DNA of 64,000 nt, taken from Pseudomonas sp. GD04019. GTDB taxonomy: Bacteria; Pseudomonadota; Gammaproteobacteria; Pseudomonadales; Pseudomonadaceae. The translations under genes and the position numbers were made by a program. The notes under the pieces are model-generated. The model was given only the letters and a program-made list of their open reading frames with translations, was not told where the DNA came from and did not search any database. Shown here piece after piece: positions 33,898 to 49,448 of this stretch. The stretch spans positions 186,001 to 250,000 of the forward strand of contig NZ_JAOEEA010000009.1 of the NCBI RefSeq assembly GCF_029837695.1, given 5' to 3'. How positions within the stretch are numbered: position 1 is the stretch's first letter; each line of letters begins with the position of its first letter.

Positions 33898-35613
33898 ATG
33901 CGTACCAGTCAGTACCTGCTCTCGACCCTCAAGGAAACCCCCTCCGACGCAGTAGTGATCAGCCACCAGCTGATGCTGCGTGCCGGCATGACCCGCAAGC
34001 TCGCCTCCGGCCTGTACACCTGGCTGCCGATGGGGCTGCGCGTGCTGCGCAAGGCCGAGGCCATCGTGCGCGAGGAGATGAATGCCGCTGGCGCCCTGGA
34101 AGTGCTGATGCCAGCCGTGCAGCCGGCCGAATTATGGCAGGAGTCGGGACGCTGGGAGCAGTACGGCCCCGAGCTGCTGCGCATCAAGGACCGCCATGAC
34201 CGCGAGTTCTGCGTCGGTCCGACCCACGAGGAAGTCATTACCGATCTGGCGCGCAACGAGCTGAACAGCTACAAGCAGCTGCCGATCAACATGTACCAGA
34301 TCCAGACCAAGTTCCGTGACGAGATCCGTCCGCGCTTCGGACTGATGCGTGGCCGCGAGTTCCTGATGAAGGACGCCTACTCCTTCCATGCGGACCAGGC
34401 CTCGCTGCAGGAAACCTACGACCGCATGCACCAGGCCTACTGCAACGTGTTCACTCGCCTGGGCCTGAATTTCCGTCCGGTGCAGGCCGATACCGGCTCC
34501 ATCGGTGGTACCGGCTCCCACGAGTTCCACGTGCTGGCCGAATCCGGTGAAGACGATATCGCCTTCAGCGACACCTCCGACTACGCCGCCAACATCGAGA
34601 AGGCCGAGGCCATTCCGCGCGAGAAGGCGCGCGGCGCGGCCACCGAAGAACTGCGCCTGGTCGATACGCCGAACGCCAAGACCATCGACGAGCTGGTCGA
34701 GCAGTTCGGCCTGGCCATCGACAAGACCGTGAAGACCCTGGTGGTACATGCCGCTGAGGAAGGCAAGCTGATCGCCCTGATCGTTCGCGGCGACCACGAG
34801 CTGAACGAGATCAAGGCCGCCAACCATGAGCTGGTCGCCAGCCCGCTGGTGTTCGCCTCCGAGGCCGAGATCCGCGCCGTCATCGGTGCCGGCCCCGGCT
34901 CGCTGGGCCCACTGAACCTGCCGATCGCCTGCGTGATCGACCGCAGCGTGGCCCTGATGAGCGATTTCGGCGCCGGCGCCAACGTCGACGACAAGCACTA
35001 CTTCGGCCTCAACTGGGAGCGCGACCTACCGCTGCCGGCGATCGCCGACCTGCGCAACGTGGTCGAAGGCGACCCCAGCCCGGACGGCCAGGGCACCCTG
35101 GTGATCAAGCGCGGCATCGAAGTCGGGCATATCTTCCAGCTCGGCACCAAGTACAGCGAGGCCATGGGCTGCAAGGTACTGGGCGAGAATGGCAAGCCGG
35201 TGACCCTGACCATGGGCTGCTATGGCATCGGCGTATCGCGCGTGGTGGCCGCAGCCATCGAGCAGAACTACGACGAACGCGGCATCCTCTGGACCGACGC
35301 CCTGGCGCCCTTCCAGGTCGCCATCGTGCCGATGAAGTACGAGAACGAAGCGGTGCGCGAAGCCACCGACAAGCTCTACGCCGAGCTGACCGCCGCCGGC
35401 TACGAAGTGCTGCTGGACGATCGTGACAAGAAGACCAGCCCCGGCGTGAAGTTCGCCGACATGGAACTGATCGGCATCCCGCACCGCATCGTGGTCAGCG
35501 AGCGCGGCCTGGCCGAGGGCAACCTCGAGTACAAGCACCGCCGCGATAGCGAAAGCCAGCCACTGCCGGCTGCCGAGGTGTTGTCTTTCCTGGCAACCCG
35601 CATCCCCCGCTGA
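33898..35613 (+). CDS. proS: Prolyl-tRNA synthetase (bacterial type)
   Basis: This class II synthetase of 571 residues is equal in length to the P. aeruginosa enzyme. The N-terminal catalytic region has [19 protein letters not shown] (motif 1), [20 protein letters not shown] (motif 2) and [12 protein letters not shown] (motif 3). The INS/YbaK-like editing domain sits between motifs 2 and 3 (about residues 220-400) and removes misacylated Ala. The C-terminal anticodon domain follows. It is followed by a lipoprotein gene after 13 bases. Confidence 0.98.
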   Translation: MRTSQYLLSTLKETPSDAVVISHQLMLRAGMTRKLASGLYTWLPMGLRVLRKAEAIVREEMNAAGALEVLMPAVQPAELWQESGRWEQYGPELLRIKDRHDREFCVGPTHEEVITDLARNELNSYKQLPINMYQIQTKFRDEIRPRFGLMRGREFLMKDAYSFHADQASLQETYDRMHQAYCNVFTRLGLNFRPVQADTGSIGGTGSHEFHVLAESGEDDIAFSDTSDYAANIEKAEAIPREKARGAATEELRLVDTPNAKTIDELVEQFGLAIDKTVKTLVVHAAEEGKLIALIVRGDHELNEIKAANHELVASPLVFASEAEIRAVIGAGPGSLGPLNLPIACVIDRSVALMSDFGAGANVDDKHYFGLNWERDLPLPAIADLRNVVEGDPSPDGQGTLVIKRGIEVGHIFQLGTKYSEAMGCKVLGENGKPVTLTMGCYGIGVSRVVAAAIEQNYDERGILWTDALAPFQVAIVPMKYENEAVREATDKLYAELTAAGYEVLLDDRDKKTSPGVKFADMELIGIPHRIVVSERGLAEGNLEYKHRRDSESQPLPAAEVLSFLATRIPR

Positions 35614-35626
35614 GTACCGAAGCCGC

Positions 35627-36577
35627 ATGTTCCAGCGACACACCCTCAGTACCGGCGCCGCCCTGCTCGGCGCCCTCCTCCTCGGCGGCTGCGCCAACCA
35701 GCTGCCGCAGCGCAGCGAGCACGAGGAGCGCTTCGAGCGCCGCCTGCTCGACCACAGCCTGCAGATCGATGTAGGCGAGCCACGGGTGCTGGAGCTGCCG
35801 CAGCGCCGGGTACGCATCCACGAGCAGAAGACCTTCGAAGTCACCGAATTCGAGGTCACCCGCCGCTACGACCGCTACACCCCCTACCAGCCCTGGCGCG
35901 AGCTCTACGAAGTGCCGCTGGGCGCGGTGGCGGTGGTCGCTGGCGTCGGCGCCAATGTGGTCAACGTGATCGCGCTCGGCCGCCTGCCGGACAGCATGAC
36001 CAAGGACTGGATCAGCTACGGCGTGGCCGGTCTCAACCCGGCGATGAACGTCGAGTCCAACGGTCGCTCCCAGCAGAACCTGGCGGCCATCGAGGAAAAG
36101 CAGCACGACAAGCGCATGGAGTATTCCAGCCTGCCCTGGGCGGAACGCCCGGTGCTGGTCAAGGCCGGTCGCGAGATCCACGAATTGACCAGCGACCGCA
36201 GTGGCGTGTTGCGTCTGAACCTGCTCGACGGCCCCTTTGCCGAGCATGACGCCAGCCAGGTCGGCACCCTGCTGCTGAGCGTTGAGGACCCGCAGGACGG
36301 CGCTCGCGCCGAAGCCACCCTGCTGGTCAGCCGCAACCTGCGCGGCAAGCTGCGCGAAGCCCACGCCCTGATCTACGACGATCTGGAAGACGACGAAGTG
36401 TCCCACTGGGTACACAGGGTCAAGCGCCTGTCCGACCTGGGCCTGGAGGAAGAAGCCAGTGAGCTGGAACAGAGCCTGATCGAGCTGACCCGCAACGACC
36501 CGGAACTGCAGCAGGAATTCCTTAAGGCCCTGATGAAGGACGCCGGCCGCCTCGCCGCCGACCCGGGCGAAGACTGA
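35627..36577 (+). CDS. Conserved lipoprotein
   Basis: The 316-residue protein carries a type II signal peptide with lipobox LLLGGC (Cys22), so it is exported and lipidated. The following region is charged (SEHEERFERRLLDHSLQI), then there is a hydrophobic stretch VPLGAVAVVAGVGANVVNVIALG that may contact the membrane. A beta-rich middle and a helical C-terminal tail follow. I do not recognise a named family. It is immediately downstream of proS and corresponds by position to PA0955. It converges on the acylphosphatase gene with no gap. Confidence 0.8.
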   Translation: MFQRHTLSTGAALLGALLLGGCANQLPQRSEHEERFERRLLDHSLQIDVGEPRVLELPQRRVRIHEQKTFEVTEFEVTRRYDRYTPYQPWRELYEVPLGAVAVVAGVGANVVNVIALGRLPDSMTKDWISYGVAGLNPAMNVESNGRSQQNLAAIEEKQHDKRMEYSSLPWAERPVLVKAGREIHELTSDRSGVLRLNLLDGPFAEHDASQVGTLLLSVEDPQDGARAEATLLVSRNLRGKLREAHALIYDDLEDDEVSHWVHRVKRLSDLGLEEEASELEQSLIELTRNDPELQQEFLKALMKDAGRLAADPGED

Positions 36578-36850
36578 TCAGCGCCTGACGACGAAGCCGG
36601 TGACGCCTTGCACCGGCTGCTGCTCCAGCTCCAACGCATCCACCCGCGCCGCCTGCGGGCCGTGTCCGAGCCAGCTTTCCAACTCGCGCACCGCAGACTC
36701 CTCACCCTCGACCAGCACCTCGACCCTGCCATCGGCCAGGTTGCGCACCCAGCCATTCAAGTCGAGGCGTTCGGCTTCCTCCTGAGTGCGCTGACGAAAG
36801 CTCACCCCCTGCACCTTGCCGCTGACGAAACCGTGCAAGCAGATCTGCAT
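36578..36850 (-). CDS. Acylphosphatase
   Basis: The 90-residue ferredoxin-like protein has the phosphate-binding signature GFVSGKVQGVSFRQRTQEEA (catalytic Arg in the loop) and the second motif LNGWVRNLADGRVEVLVEG (catalytic Asn). It hydrolyses acyl phosphates; the physiological role is uncertain. The stop codon abuts the stop of the convergent lipoprotein gene. It starts five bases after the thioredoxin-like gene and is probably co-transcribed. Confidence 0.95.
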   Translation of the reverse strand: MQICLHGFVSGKVQGVSFRQRTQEEAERLDLNGWVRNLADGRVEVLVEGEESAVRELESWLGHGPQAARVDALELEQQPVQGVTGFVVRR

Positions 36851-36855
36851 TTGCC

Positions 36856-37323
36856 TTACTCCTCCGCCTGCCAGTGAGCCAGCCGCGCCTGCAGGCCGGC
36901 GGCGGTCTGTTCACCGACCAGGCGCTCGCGCAGCCTGCCGTCGGCATCGATGATGTAGGTGACCGGCAACACATCGTTGCGCGGCAGTTGCAGGCGCGGC
37001 GCCGGGTCCTGCGCCAGTACGGTGAAGCGGATAGCGAATGCCTCAGCGGCCTTGCTCAGAGCCTCGCCCTGCAGCGCATCGAAGTTGACGCCGAGCACCT
37101 GGGCACCCTTGTCGCGCAAACTCTCGTTGAGCTTGTTCAGCTCCGGAATCTCGGTGCGACAGGGCTTGCACCACTCGGCCCAGTAATTGATCACCAACCA
37201 CTGGCCTTCCAGTTGTTCAGCCGTTACCTTTCGTCCATGCTGATCGACGCCCCAGTCCTCGGCGCAGCCGGCCAGAAGAAGCCCGGCAACGACACCTATC
37301 ACCATCTGGAGTGGCCTTCCCAT
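36856..37323 (-). CDS. TlpA-like thioredoxin lipoprotein
   Basis: The 155-residue protein has a lipoprotein signal (LLLAGC, Cys20) and a thioredoxin fold with active site WAEWCKPC (Cys52, Cys55). It is probably a periplasmic membrane-anchored thiol reductase of the TlpA/ResA type. GAGGAG seven bases before the ATG at 37323 fixes the start; the longer frame upstream overlaps the divergent PilZ-like gene. Only 30 bases separate the two start codons, so the promoters of the pair must overlap the opposing coding region. Confidence 0.9.
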   Translation of the reverse strand: MGRPLQMVIGVVAGLLLAGCAEDWGVDQHGRKVTAEQLEGQWLVINYWAEWCKPCRTEIPELNKLNESLRDKGAQVLGVNFDALQGEALSKAAEAFAIRFTVLAQDPAPRLQLPRNDVLPVTYIIDADGRLRERLVGEQTAAGLQARLAHWQAEE

Positions 37324-37353
37324 GCATTCGCTCCTCGTGCACGCGGGGTTGAT

Positions 37354-38763
37354 ATGACGCTGGATGCTCTGCACCTGGAAGTGCCGGACATCCTCGAAGA
37401 GGATGCCACGCCACTCGCCGACCTCATGTCCGAGCTCGCCGGCGCACGCCAGCAGCCCCGTGAGGATGGCCTGCAGCAAGTGCTGAGCCTGCTGTTCCGC
37501 CTCAATCGCTGCGCCATGACCTTACTGGAAAGGCAGCGGGCCCTGCAAAGCTTCTGCGAAGAGTACCGCCACTACTGCCAGCCGCTGCGCGACGGCGCCA
37601 TGCCCAGCGCGCTGTTCGTCCACCTGTGCGACGAGCTGGCTGCCGGCTTCAAACGCCTGCTGCTGCAGATACTCCAGGGCCGCCAGCCCTCGCGCCCGCA
37701 CCTGGCCTGGTGCCTGTACATGGCCGAGCACTTCCTCGCCCAGAGCCTGCTGCGCCATTACCAGCTGTACCAGGAGCCACCGGCCTCGCTGTGGAGCGAC
37801 AGCCACCTGCTGTACTGGATTGGCGAGCACCAGGGCTGCCTCGACGAACATGTCGCCGCTCCATTCCAGCCCGCCCCGGCCGGATCGTTGCGCGGCCTAT
37901 ACCAGCAAATGCTGGTGCTGGCCCTGAGCAATCCCTTCCACCTGGCCGAAGGCGAGTGCGCTGTGCTGTTCGGCGCCCTCACCCCCCTGGCCGACCTGGC
38001 TCGCCTGCTGCCATGGGACGAAGACGAAGAAGGCGAAGGCCCGCTGATCGACCTCAGCCAGGCCCAACCCTGCCTGCCCTACGACGCCGAAGTGCGAGGC
38101 GCGCCCGAATATCTGCGCCGCCTGGAGCTCGGCGCCCTGCTGGTAGCGCTGCATGAGCCGGCACCGCTGCAGAGCCCGCGCGAGCGCGAACTGCTGGAGC
38201 GGGTTCGGCAGAACTGGCTCGGCCGCCAGCAGCGCCGCCATCCGCGCGCCGATTTCAGCGCCGATTGCAGCCTGGTGATCGGCCTGCCGGCCATCCACGC
38301 GCAGCTGCTGGAGAAGCGTCCCACCAGCTGCGCCGCGCAGATGCTTGACGCCAGCCCTGGCGGCGCGCGCCTGCTCTGCCATGCCGACCAGGCGGTGCAG
38401 CTGCCAGTCGGGCAACTGGCGCTGGTGCTGACCCACAGCGGCACGCCGACCCTGGCTCTGGTACGTTGGCGCCACCTCAATCAGCAAGGTCTGCATCTCG
38501 GGCTGCGCTATCTCAAGGGCTTGCCCCGCCCGGTCTGGCTGCGCCGCGCACCCAGTGCCCAGACCCACCCCGGAGTGCTACAGAGCACCCCGGAACCCGG
38601 CGCCGGCTGGCACCACGGCCTGTGGCTGCCGTGTGGGCAATTCGTCGAGGGCGAGAACGTCTGGCTGCAGCTGGCCAACGTCAACAACCAGGCCGTGCTG
38701 CCGCTACCGGCGGCCAATCTCAGCACGCCGACTGTGGTCCGCCATCCGCTGAAATTAGCCTAA
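37354..38763 (+). CDS. PilZ-like protein with a large unique N-terminal region
   Basis: The 469-residue cytoplasmic protein has no signal peptide or membrane helix. The N-terminal 280 residues are mostly helical and unfamiliar (LSLLFRLNRCAMTLLERQRALQ, HLAWCLYMAEHFLAQSLLRHY). Near residues 290-360 there is a PilZ-like pattern: QQRRHPRADF matches RxxxR, and MLDASPGGARLL matches the D/NxSxxG motif, so cyclic-di-GMP binding is predicted. Longer upstream frames are not credible. A terminator follows. The closest counterpart by position is PA0952, of unknown role. The PilZ assignment is by eye and needs a profile search. Confidence 0.7.
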   Translation: MTLDALHLEVPDILEEDATPLADLMSELAGARQQPREDGLQQVLSLLFRLNRCAMTLLERQRALQSFCEEYRHYCQPLRDGAMPSALFVHLCDELAAGFKRLLLQILQGRQPSRPHLAWCLYMAEHFLAQSLLRHYQLYQEPPASLWSDSHLLYWIGEHQGCLDEHVAAPFQPAPAGSLRGLYQQMLVLALSNPFHLAEGECAVLFGALTPLADLARLLPWDEDEEGEGPLIDLSQAQPCLPYDAEVRGAPEYLRRLELGALLVALHEPAPLQSPRERELLERVRQNWLGRQQRRHPRADFSADCSLVIGLPAIHAQLLEKRPTSCAAQMLDASPGGARLLCHADQAVQLPVGQLALVLTHSGTPTLALVRWRHLNQQGLHLGLRYLKGLPRPVWLRRAPSAQTHPGVLQSTPEPGAGWHHGLWLPCGQFVEGENVWLQLANVNNQAVLPLPAANLSTPTVVRHPLKLA

Positions 38764-38770
38764 AGAAGAG

Positions 38771-38809
38771 AGACCGCCCCACCCGACTTATTCAGGTGAG
38801 GGCGGTCTT
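38771..38809. terminator. Bidirectional terminator between the PilZ-like gene and czcA
   Basis: AGACCGCCC and GGGCGGTCT, with further pairing of ACC/GGT inside, form a hairpin of about 13 bp with one mismatch. It lies between two convergent genes. Confidence 0.8.
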
Positions 38810-38814
38810 AGGGG

Positions 38815-43202
<4,388 letters not shown>

Positions 43203-43220
43203 ATTGATTTCCGAATAGGG

Positions 43221-44516
43221 TCAGCGAGGCAGCAGCGACTGGACTTCCGCCAGCGGCTCCGCAGTCAGTTGTTCGATCAGTGCCTGATTGAGCAGCGCCG
43301 TACTGGCGGCATCGATCAGCGCGAAGCGGGCATCCAGTAATTCCTTCTGGGCCGCGATCCAGTCGATATAGCTGTAACGACCGCGCTGATAGGCATCGCG
43401 GGTCTGTACCAGGGCTTTGTCCAGCGCCGGCAGGACCTCGACCCTGATCTGCTCGACAGCCTTCACGCTGCTGCGATGGGCCTGCCAGGCCTCGAACAGC
43501 CGCGCGCGCAAGGCCAGCAACGAGGCCTCCCTGCGGTACTGCACCTCGTCACGGGCAGCCATCGCCGACTGGACCTCGCCGCGATTGCGCGTACCGGAAA
43601 ACAGTGGAACCGAGATACCCGCAGTCAGCGCGGACTCGTTCACATCCTCGAAACGGCGTACGCCAACTTGCCAACCCACGTCGGCGACCGACTGGCTTTG
43701 CGCCAATTGCAGCTCGGCCTCGCGCAACCGCGCCTCACCGGCATAGACCTCAATCGTCGGACCGGCGGCAACCCGCTGATACAGGCTCTCAAAGTCGGAA
43801 ACCGCATCGAACTTGAACAGATCGCCACTGAGTTTCGCAAAGTCGGGGCTTTGCCCGCCCCACGCAGTAGCCAGAACCATCTTGCGGCCCGAATACTCGG
43901 CGGATAGCGCCTCCTGCTCCATCTGGGCATTGGACAGCGCGGCCTTGGCGCGCAGCGACTCTGCCTCCGGAGCCGCCCCTTGGCGCACCCGTTGAAGAAC
44001 CAGACGCTGATTCTCCTCGGCCAGACGCACGGCCTCCGAAGCAATCTTGAGCTTCTCCTGCAGAACCAGAGTCGTAATGAAGTCCTGAGTCACCCGCCCC
44101 AGCAGATCCAAGGCCTGAGCACGCTGCTCCGCCTCCGCCAGGGCATAGTTGGAATCGGCGACCGCTAAGCGCTGCCCGCGCTTGCCGCCCAACTCGATCA
44201 CGGAAGACAACGAAAGGGTGAATTCGGCACTATCGAACTTTGAATAGTCGCCGCTGCCGAGCATATTCTCGCTATCCAAACCGACCGACCAGGCGGGAGC
44301 CTGATCCGCCGTATAGCGCTGCCCATCCAGAGCCTGGAAACGCCAGCGAAACACTTGTAGTTCCGGATTACGTTGCATGGTGCGAAGCGTGGCATCGCCA
44401 AGCGTCAGGGATGCTTCTGGGGCGGCATGAGAAAAGCCTGCCGGTAGCAATATTAAAGCTATAAGCAGACGCGCTCGTCGCGCAAAGTGCAGGCGCGCTG
44501 CAACCTGAGTAGACAT
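43221..44516 (-). CDS. czcC: Heavy-metal efflux outer membrane channel, CzcC type
   Basis: The 431-residue TolC-like outer-membrane factor has a signal peptide (RLLIALILLPAGFSHA) and two OEP repeats of helix plus beta strands (TLGDATLRTMQRNPEL, FTLSLSSVIELGGKRGQRLAVAD). The trimer forms the outer-membrane exit of the pump. It is preceded by a small metal-protein gene and followed by czcB and czcA in the same direction. Confidence 0.93.
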   Translation of the reverse strand: MSTQVAARLHFARRARLLIALILLPAGFSHAAPEASLTLGDATLRTMQRNPELQVFRWRFQALDGQRYTADQAPAWSVGLDSENMLGSGDYSKFDSAEFTLSLSSVIELGGKRGQRLAVADSNYALAEAEQRAQALDLLGRVTQDFITTLVLQEKLKIASEAVRLAEENQRLVLQRVRQGAAPEAESLRAKAALSNAQMEQEALSAEYSGRKMVLATAWGGQSPDFAKLSGDLFKFDAVSDFESLYQRVAAGPTIEVYAGEARLREAELQLAQSQSVADVGWQVGVRRFEDVNESALTAGISVPLFSGTRNRGEVQSAMAARDEVQYRREASLLALRARLFEAWQAHRSSVKAVEQIRVEVLPALDKALVQTRDAYQRGRYSYIDWIAAQKELLDARFALIDAASTALLNQALIEQLTAEPLAEVQSLLPR

Positions 44517-44567
44517 AAATAGACCTCTTTGATCATCAAATGAATTCCGTCCAAAACCTTGGGGAAA

Positions 44568-44954
44568 TCAAACGATGGGAGGCCTATAGATATCGAGAGG
44601 CAGCCGCGAGCGAGCCCCAAAGAGAGGGGCAGGACTATGAATCCGGCCACGGCTAAGGGAAAAGTCAAAACCTGCTGAAGTCAAACCAAAATGCGACGAG
44701 TGTCCATGACATCCACAACCGATATCACAGAAGGCTCCTGCATCCATATCGGACAGATCCGTGTAGACGAAGTCGGAATCTGCTGCAGCCCATGAATCGT
44801 TAACGGCAACGGTACAAGCACCGCCGGCCACTCCAGCCACATGAGAGGTATCCTTGGCACCCACTATGAAAAGCTGCAAGAAGAAAACCGCCGCCAGAAC
44901 AGCGACAATCACCATCTTTTTGTTCCAGCCGTCCACATGCGTAGAAATGCTCAC
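44568..44954 (-). CDS. Small Cys/His-containing protein, czcI-like
   Basis: The 128-residue product has a single transmembrane or signal segment (MVIVAVLAAVFFLQLFIVG), then an acidic stretch and a Cys/His cluster CDIGCGCHGHSSH. Small proteins with this layout precede czcCBA operons (CzcI), where they are thought to affect metal-dependent expression. The start is uncertain: GTG at 44954 supplies charged residues before the helix but has a poor ribosome site, and an ATG at 44915 would also work. It lies 51 bases upstream of czcC, so it is probably the first gene of the operon. Confidence 0.62.
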   Translation of the reverse strand: MSISTHVDGWNKKMVIVAVLAAVFFLQLFIVGAKDTSHVAGVAGGACTVAVNDSWAAADSDFVYTDLSDMDAGAFCDIGCGCHGHSSHFGLTSAGFDFSLSRGRIHSPAPLFGARSRLPLDIYRPPIV

Positions 44955-45259
44955 GGAGCCCAGACACCCTATTTCTGCTTACCCACTCAAGAGAAAGGCT
45001 CGGGTGTCAGAAATGCGCAGCCCCAAGCCTTGCGGCAATGATACCCCACGATATCCAGAGCCACGCAAGGGAAAGCCAGGGATTTCTCGAGAAAGTTGCT
45101 GCCCAATCCGACCCAAAAGTCCTGCACCAGGCCTGATCCTTCAGCCAGGTTCTGCGACGGAAGTCTCAGCCGCCGGAGCCTCAGTGCACAGTTTCGCCGG
45201 GGACCCCACGCCTATAATCCGCCCATTCCTATACCAACGAGTTCTGCCGGAGCCCTCCC
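44955..45259. other. Intergenic region between the czc operon and the next gene
   Basis: These 305 bases hold divergent promoters and no supported gene. TATAAT at 45213-45218, 42 bases before the ATG of the next gene, is a consensus -10 for the rightward gene, without a good -35. For the czc operon I see no clear Zur- or CzcR-type site by eye. Confidence 0.5.
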
Positions 45260-45652
45260 ATGTCCCAAGCCAACGACAAGCTGATCGGCCCAGTCCCTGC
45301 CAGCATCGTCAATAGCGCACGCCTAAGCGTTACGCCCTATGAGGGCCGGGTCGGGGAGTTCAACGTGGCGGTCTGGCTGCATCTGCCGGGGCTGGCCAAC
45401 CTCCCGGTATCGCTGATGGTGCGCTACCGTGACGGCAGCCAGGTGCGCGAAGTGGCGGTGGATCATGGCAAGGTCAACGGGCACAACAAGGTCATGCTCT
45501 CCGGCATCGCCCGCCTGCCGATGAAGCAGAAGATCGAGGACATGCAGGTGCGCCTGCGCTCGGCGGTACCGGCGCAGACGCTGATCGTCGAGGAACTGTT
45601 CGTGCAAGCCGTGGAGATGCTGGACGCCGCTTCCCGCCAGGCGCTGGCCTGA
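45260..45652 (+). CDS. Conserved hypothetical protein
   Basis: The 130-residue soluble protein has no signal peptide or motif I recognise. It is mainly beta (RLSVTPYEGRVGEFNVAVWLHLPG, VSLMVRYRDGSQVREVAVD) with a C-terminal helix (EELFVQAVEMLDAAS). Composition and codon bias are typical of Pseudomonas core genes. A consensus -10 box lies upstream and a strong terminator downstream, so it is probably a single-gene transcript. Confidence 0.78.
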   Translation: MSQANDKLIGPVPASIVNSARLSVTPYEGRVGEFNVAVWLHLPGLANLPVSLMVRYRDGSQVREVAVDHGKVNGHNKVMLSGIARLPMKQKIEDMQVRLRSAVPAQTLIVEELFVQAVEMLDAASRQALA

Positions 45653-45670
45653 CACTTCCGGCTCTTCCCC

Positions 45671-45699
45671 ACCCCCGCCTCGGCGGGGGTTTTGTTTTT
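45671..45699 (+). terminator. Terminator downstream of the 45260 gene
   Basis: ACCCCCGCC-TC-GGCGGGGGT is followed by TTTGTTTTT. Confidence 0.9.
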
Positions 45700-45706
45700 A
45701 GGGGAC

Positions 45707-45898
45707 TCAGAAAACCCCGAAGCGCACCACGCTGCTGGGTTTCGGCGGCTCGGCCTCTTCCGCCGCCTGGCGGGCCAGTGCCGCCAGCGACTCGGGCCAG
45801 CGCGAGAAGCGCAGGCCGGTGATGCGATTGAGCCGCTCCAGCGCCTCCTCCGAGTCCCGGGGCTGCAACGGCACTATCTTGTTCTTGCTACTGCTCAT
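45707..45898 (-). CDS. Small conserved hypothetical protein
   Basis: The 63-residue protein is charged and helical (SEEALERLNRITGLRFSRWPESLAALARQAAEE) and ends in RFGVF. It has no recognised domain. Codon bias is Pseudomonas-like and it stands next to a terminator and a membrane-protein gene, as small proteins beside PA0951 do. The start ATG at 45898 is plausible. It could also be a spurious frame. Confidence 0.6.
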   Translation of the reverse strand: MSSSKNKIVPLQPRDSEEALERLNRITGLRFSRWPESLAALARQAAEEAEPPKPSSVVRFGVF

Positions 45899-46077
45899 TC
45901 ACTCGACTTCCCTGAGTCATTCAGGCCGCTAGCAGTGTGCCAGCATATAGCTGGGTAGTTGCCAGAAGCGTGCCAGCCTTCCTGGGCCGGTGGTTTCTGC
46001 GCCTCAGCGCACCTGCAGTCTCATGCGACAGACTGCACCTCGCCTTAAACTGACTTTTTTCGTCACTTCTGGCAAGC

Positions 46078-47295
46078 CTATTCCTTGGCCCTTAGCCACT
46101 GCGCGAGGCTGCCTTCGAACAGCGTCGCCTGCTGCTCATGCAGTTGCACCAAAGCCTGGCGTAACGCCGGATACCAGGCCTCGTCCAGCTGCTCCGGCAA
46201 CTGCCCCGGACGCGGCAGCGGCCACGGGCTATGACCGAGCAGGCGATGCAGGCTGTAATGCTCCAGATCGCGACACAGCACCCAGCCCCCGCCGCTGGTG
46301 CGACAGATCAGCTGTTCGCGCTCGAGGAAGTCGAGGATTTCCTCCCACTCGTCCTCCGGCAGCAACCAGCCTTCGCGCTGCACATCGAGATGGCGCACCG
46401 GCCGCCCCCGCTGCTGACGATCATGGAATACCCGCAGTACACCGAGCAGCACCAGCAGGCGTGGTAACGCGCGGCGACGCCAGATGCGCGAGGACGACAG
46501 GTTGCATACCAGTTCGGCACCGAATAGCACGATCAGCCAGGACAAATAGACCCACAGCAAGAACAACGGCACGGTGGCGAAAGCGCCGTAAATCAGCTGA
46601 TAACCGGGGAACAGGCTGACGAACAGGCCGAAGATGCCCTTGGCTATTTCCACCAGCACCGCGGCGAACAGCCCGCCGGTCAGCGCATGCGCCAGGGGCA
46701 CGCGGGCATTTGGCACCGCCGAATAGATCAGGGTGAAGGCCGCCGTGCTGAACAGCAGCGGCGCGAAACCCAGCAGGGTCTTGGCGCCGATCAGCGCATC
46801 CGGCCCGGACAGCAGCGACAGCGAAGCGATGTAGGTGGTCACGGCGAAACCGGCGCCCAGCAGCAACGGCCCCAGACTGAGGATCGCCCAGTACAACAGG
46901 AAGCTGGAGATACCGCGGCGCGGCTGGCGCACCCGCCAGATCGCGTTGAAGGTCTTCTCGATGGTCACCAGCATGAAGAACGCGGTGACCGCCAACAGCG
47001 CCACGCCTACCCAGGTCAGGTGACGCGCCTGGGTGGTGAACTCGCGCAAGTACTGCTGCACCGTCTCGCCGGACGACGGCACGAAGTTGCGGAAGATGAA
47101 ACTCTGGATCTGTTCGCCGGTGTCCTGAAACGCCGGCACGGCCGAGAGCGTGGCGAAGGTCACGGTCATCACCGGCACCACGGCGAACAGCGTGGTGTAG
47201 GTCAGCGCGGCAGCGCTGTTGATGGCGCGGTCGGCGAGGAAACGTTGCAACAGGAAACGCCAGAACTCCACCACATCATCCAGCCGCTGTCGCAT
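46078..47295 (-). CDS. YihY-family inner membrane protein
   Basis: The 405-residue protein has six transmembrane helices in the first 280 residues with family motifs [16 protein letters not shown] and [22 protein letters not shown]-terminal cytoplasmic region with a winged-helix-like segment ([20 protein letters not shown]) follows. It was once called ribonuclease BN, but the family is now viewed as membrane proteins of unknown transport function. AAGGAG lies five bases before the ATG at 47295; an in-frame GTG six bases earlier overlaps the Shine-Dalgarno site. Confidence 0.92.
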   Translation of the reverse strand: MRQRLDDVVEFWRFLLQRFLADRAINSAAALTYTTLFAVVPVMTVTFATLSAVPAFQDTGEQIQSFIFRNFVPSSGETVQQYLREFTTQARHLTWVGVALLAVTAFFMLVTIEKTFNAIWRVRQPRRGISSFLLYWAILSLGPLLLGAGFAVTTYIASLSLLSGPDALIGAKTLLGFAPLLFSTAAFTLIYSAVPNARVPLAHALTGGLFAAVLVEIAKGIFGLFVSLFPGYQLIYGAFATVPLFLLWVYLSWLIVLFGAELVCNLSSSRIWRRRALPRLLVLLGVLRVFHDRQQRGRPVRHLDVQREGWLLPEDEWEEILDFLEREQLICRTSGGGWVLCRDLEHYSLHRLLGHSPWPLPRPGQLPEQLDEAWYPALRQALVQLHEQQATLFEGSLAQWLRAKE

Positions 47296-47368
47296 GCCCA
47301 CTCCTTAGAACCCGTTTCTTGCTCGACGCGGCTAGAATAGCGCCCTCATTCGCCAATGGGCACCCGCC

Positions 47369-48724
<1,356 letters not shown>

Positions 48725-48743
48725 GGGAAGTACATCTTGGGCC

Positions 48744-49448
48744 TTACCAGCCCAGGGTTTCCTTGAGGAACGGGATGGTCAGCTTGCGCTGAGCCTGCAG
48801 CGAGGCCTGGTCGAGGCGTTCCAGCAGCTCGAACAGCGCGCTCATGCTGCGCTCACCGCGGGTAAGGATGAAGCGACCGACTTCGTCGGTGAGGTGCAGG
48901 CCGCGACGCGAGGCACGCAGCTGCAGGGCACGCAGCTTGTCTTCGTCGGAAAGCGAATGCAGCTGAAACACCAGCGCCAGGGTCAGGCGCGATTGCAGGT
49001 CGGGCAGCTGGATCGGCAGTTCGCGCGGCGACACGGTGGCCGCCAGCAGCAGGCGGCGGCCGGAATCACGCAGGCGATTGAACAGGTGGAACAGCGCCTC
49101 TTCCCAGTCAGAACGACCGGCCACGGCGTCGAGATCGTCCAGGCACACCAGTTCGGCCTGATCCAGACCATCCAGCAACTCGGGGCCGTAATCCGCCACT
49201 TCGGCCAACGGCAGGTACACGGCCTGCTCGCCACGCTGCTCAAAGCGCAGGCAGGCCGCCTGCAGCAGATGGCTGCGCCCAACGCCCTCACCTCCCCAGA
49301 GATAGATCAGGCTCTCGGTCCAGCCGGCATCGGCCTCGCACAGGCGCTCGACATAGCCAAGGGCGGCCGCGTTGGCGCCGGGGTAGTAGTTGGCGAAGGT
49401 GGCATCGTCACGCAGACGCACACCAAGGGGCAGCTGTACAGGTTTCAT
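48744..49448 (-). CDS. hda: DnaA regulatory inactivator Hda-like protein
   Basis: The 234-residue AAA+ protein is homologous to DnaA domain III without its DNA-binding domain: FANYYPGANAAALGYVERL, Walker A-like LWGGEGVGRSHLLQA and Walker B LVCLDDLDAV. With the beta clamp, Hda promotes ATP hydrolysis on DnaA after initiation. The start overlaps the upstream permease stop (ATGA). Confidence 0.94.
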   Translation of the reverse strand: MKPVQLPLGVRLRDDATFANYYPGANAAALGYVERLCEADAGWTESLIYLWGGEGVGRSHLLQAACLRFEQRGEQAVYLPLAEVADYGPELLDGLDQAELVCLDDLDAVAGRSDWEEALFHLFNRLRDSGRRLLLAATVSPRELPIQLPDLQSRLTLALVFQLHSLSDEDKLRALQLRASRRGLHLTDEVGRFILTRGERSMSALFELLERLDQASLQAQRKLTIPFLKETLGW

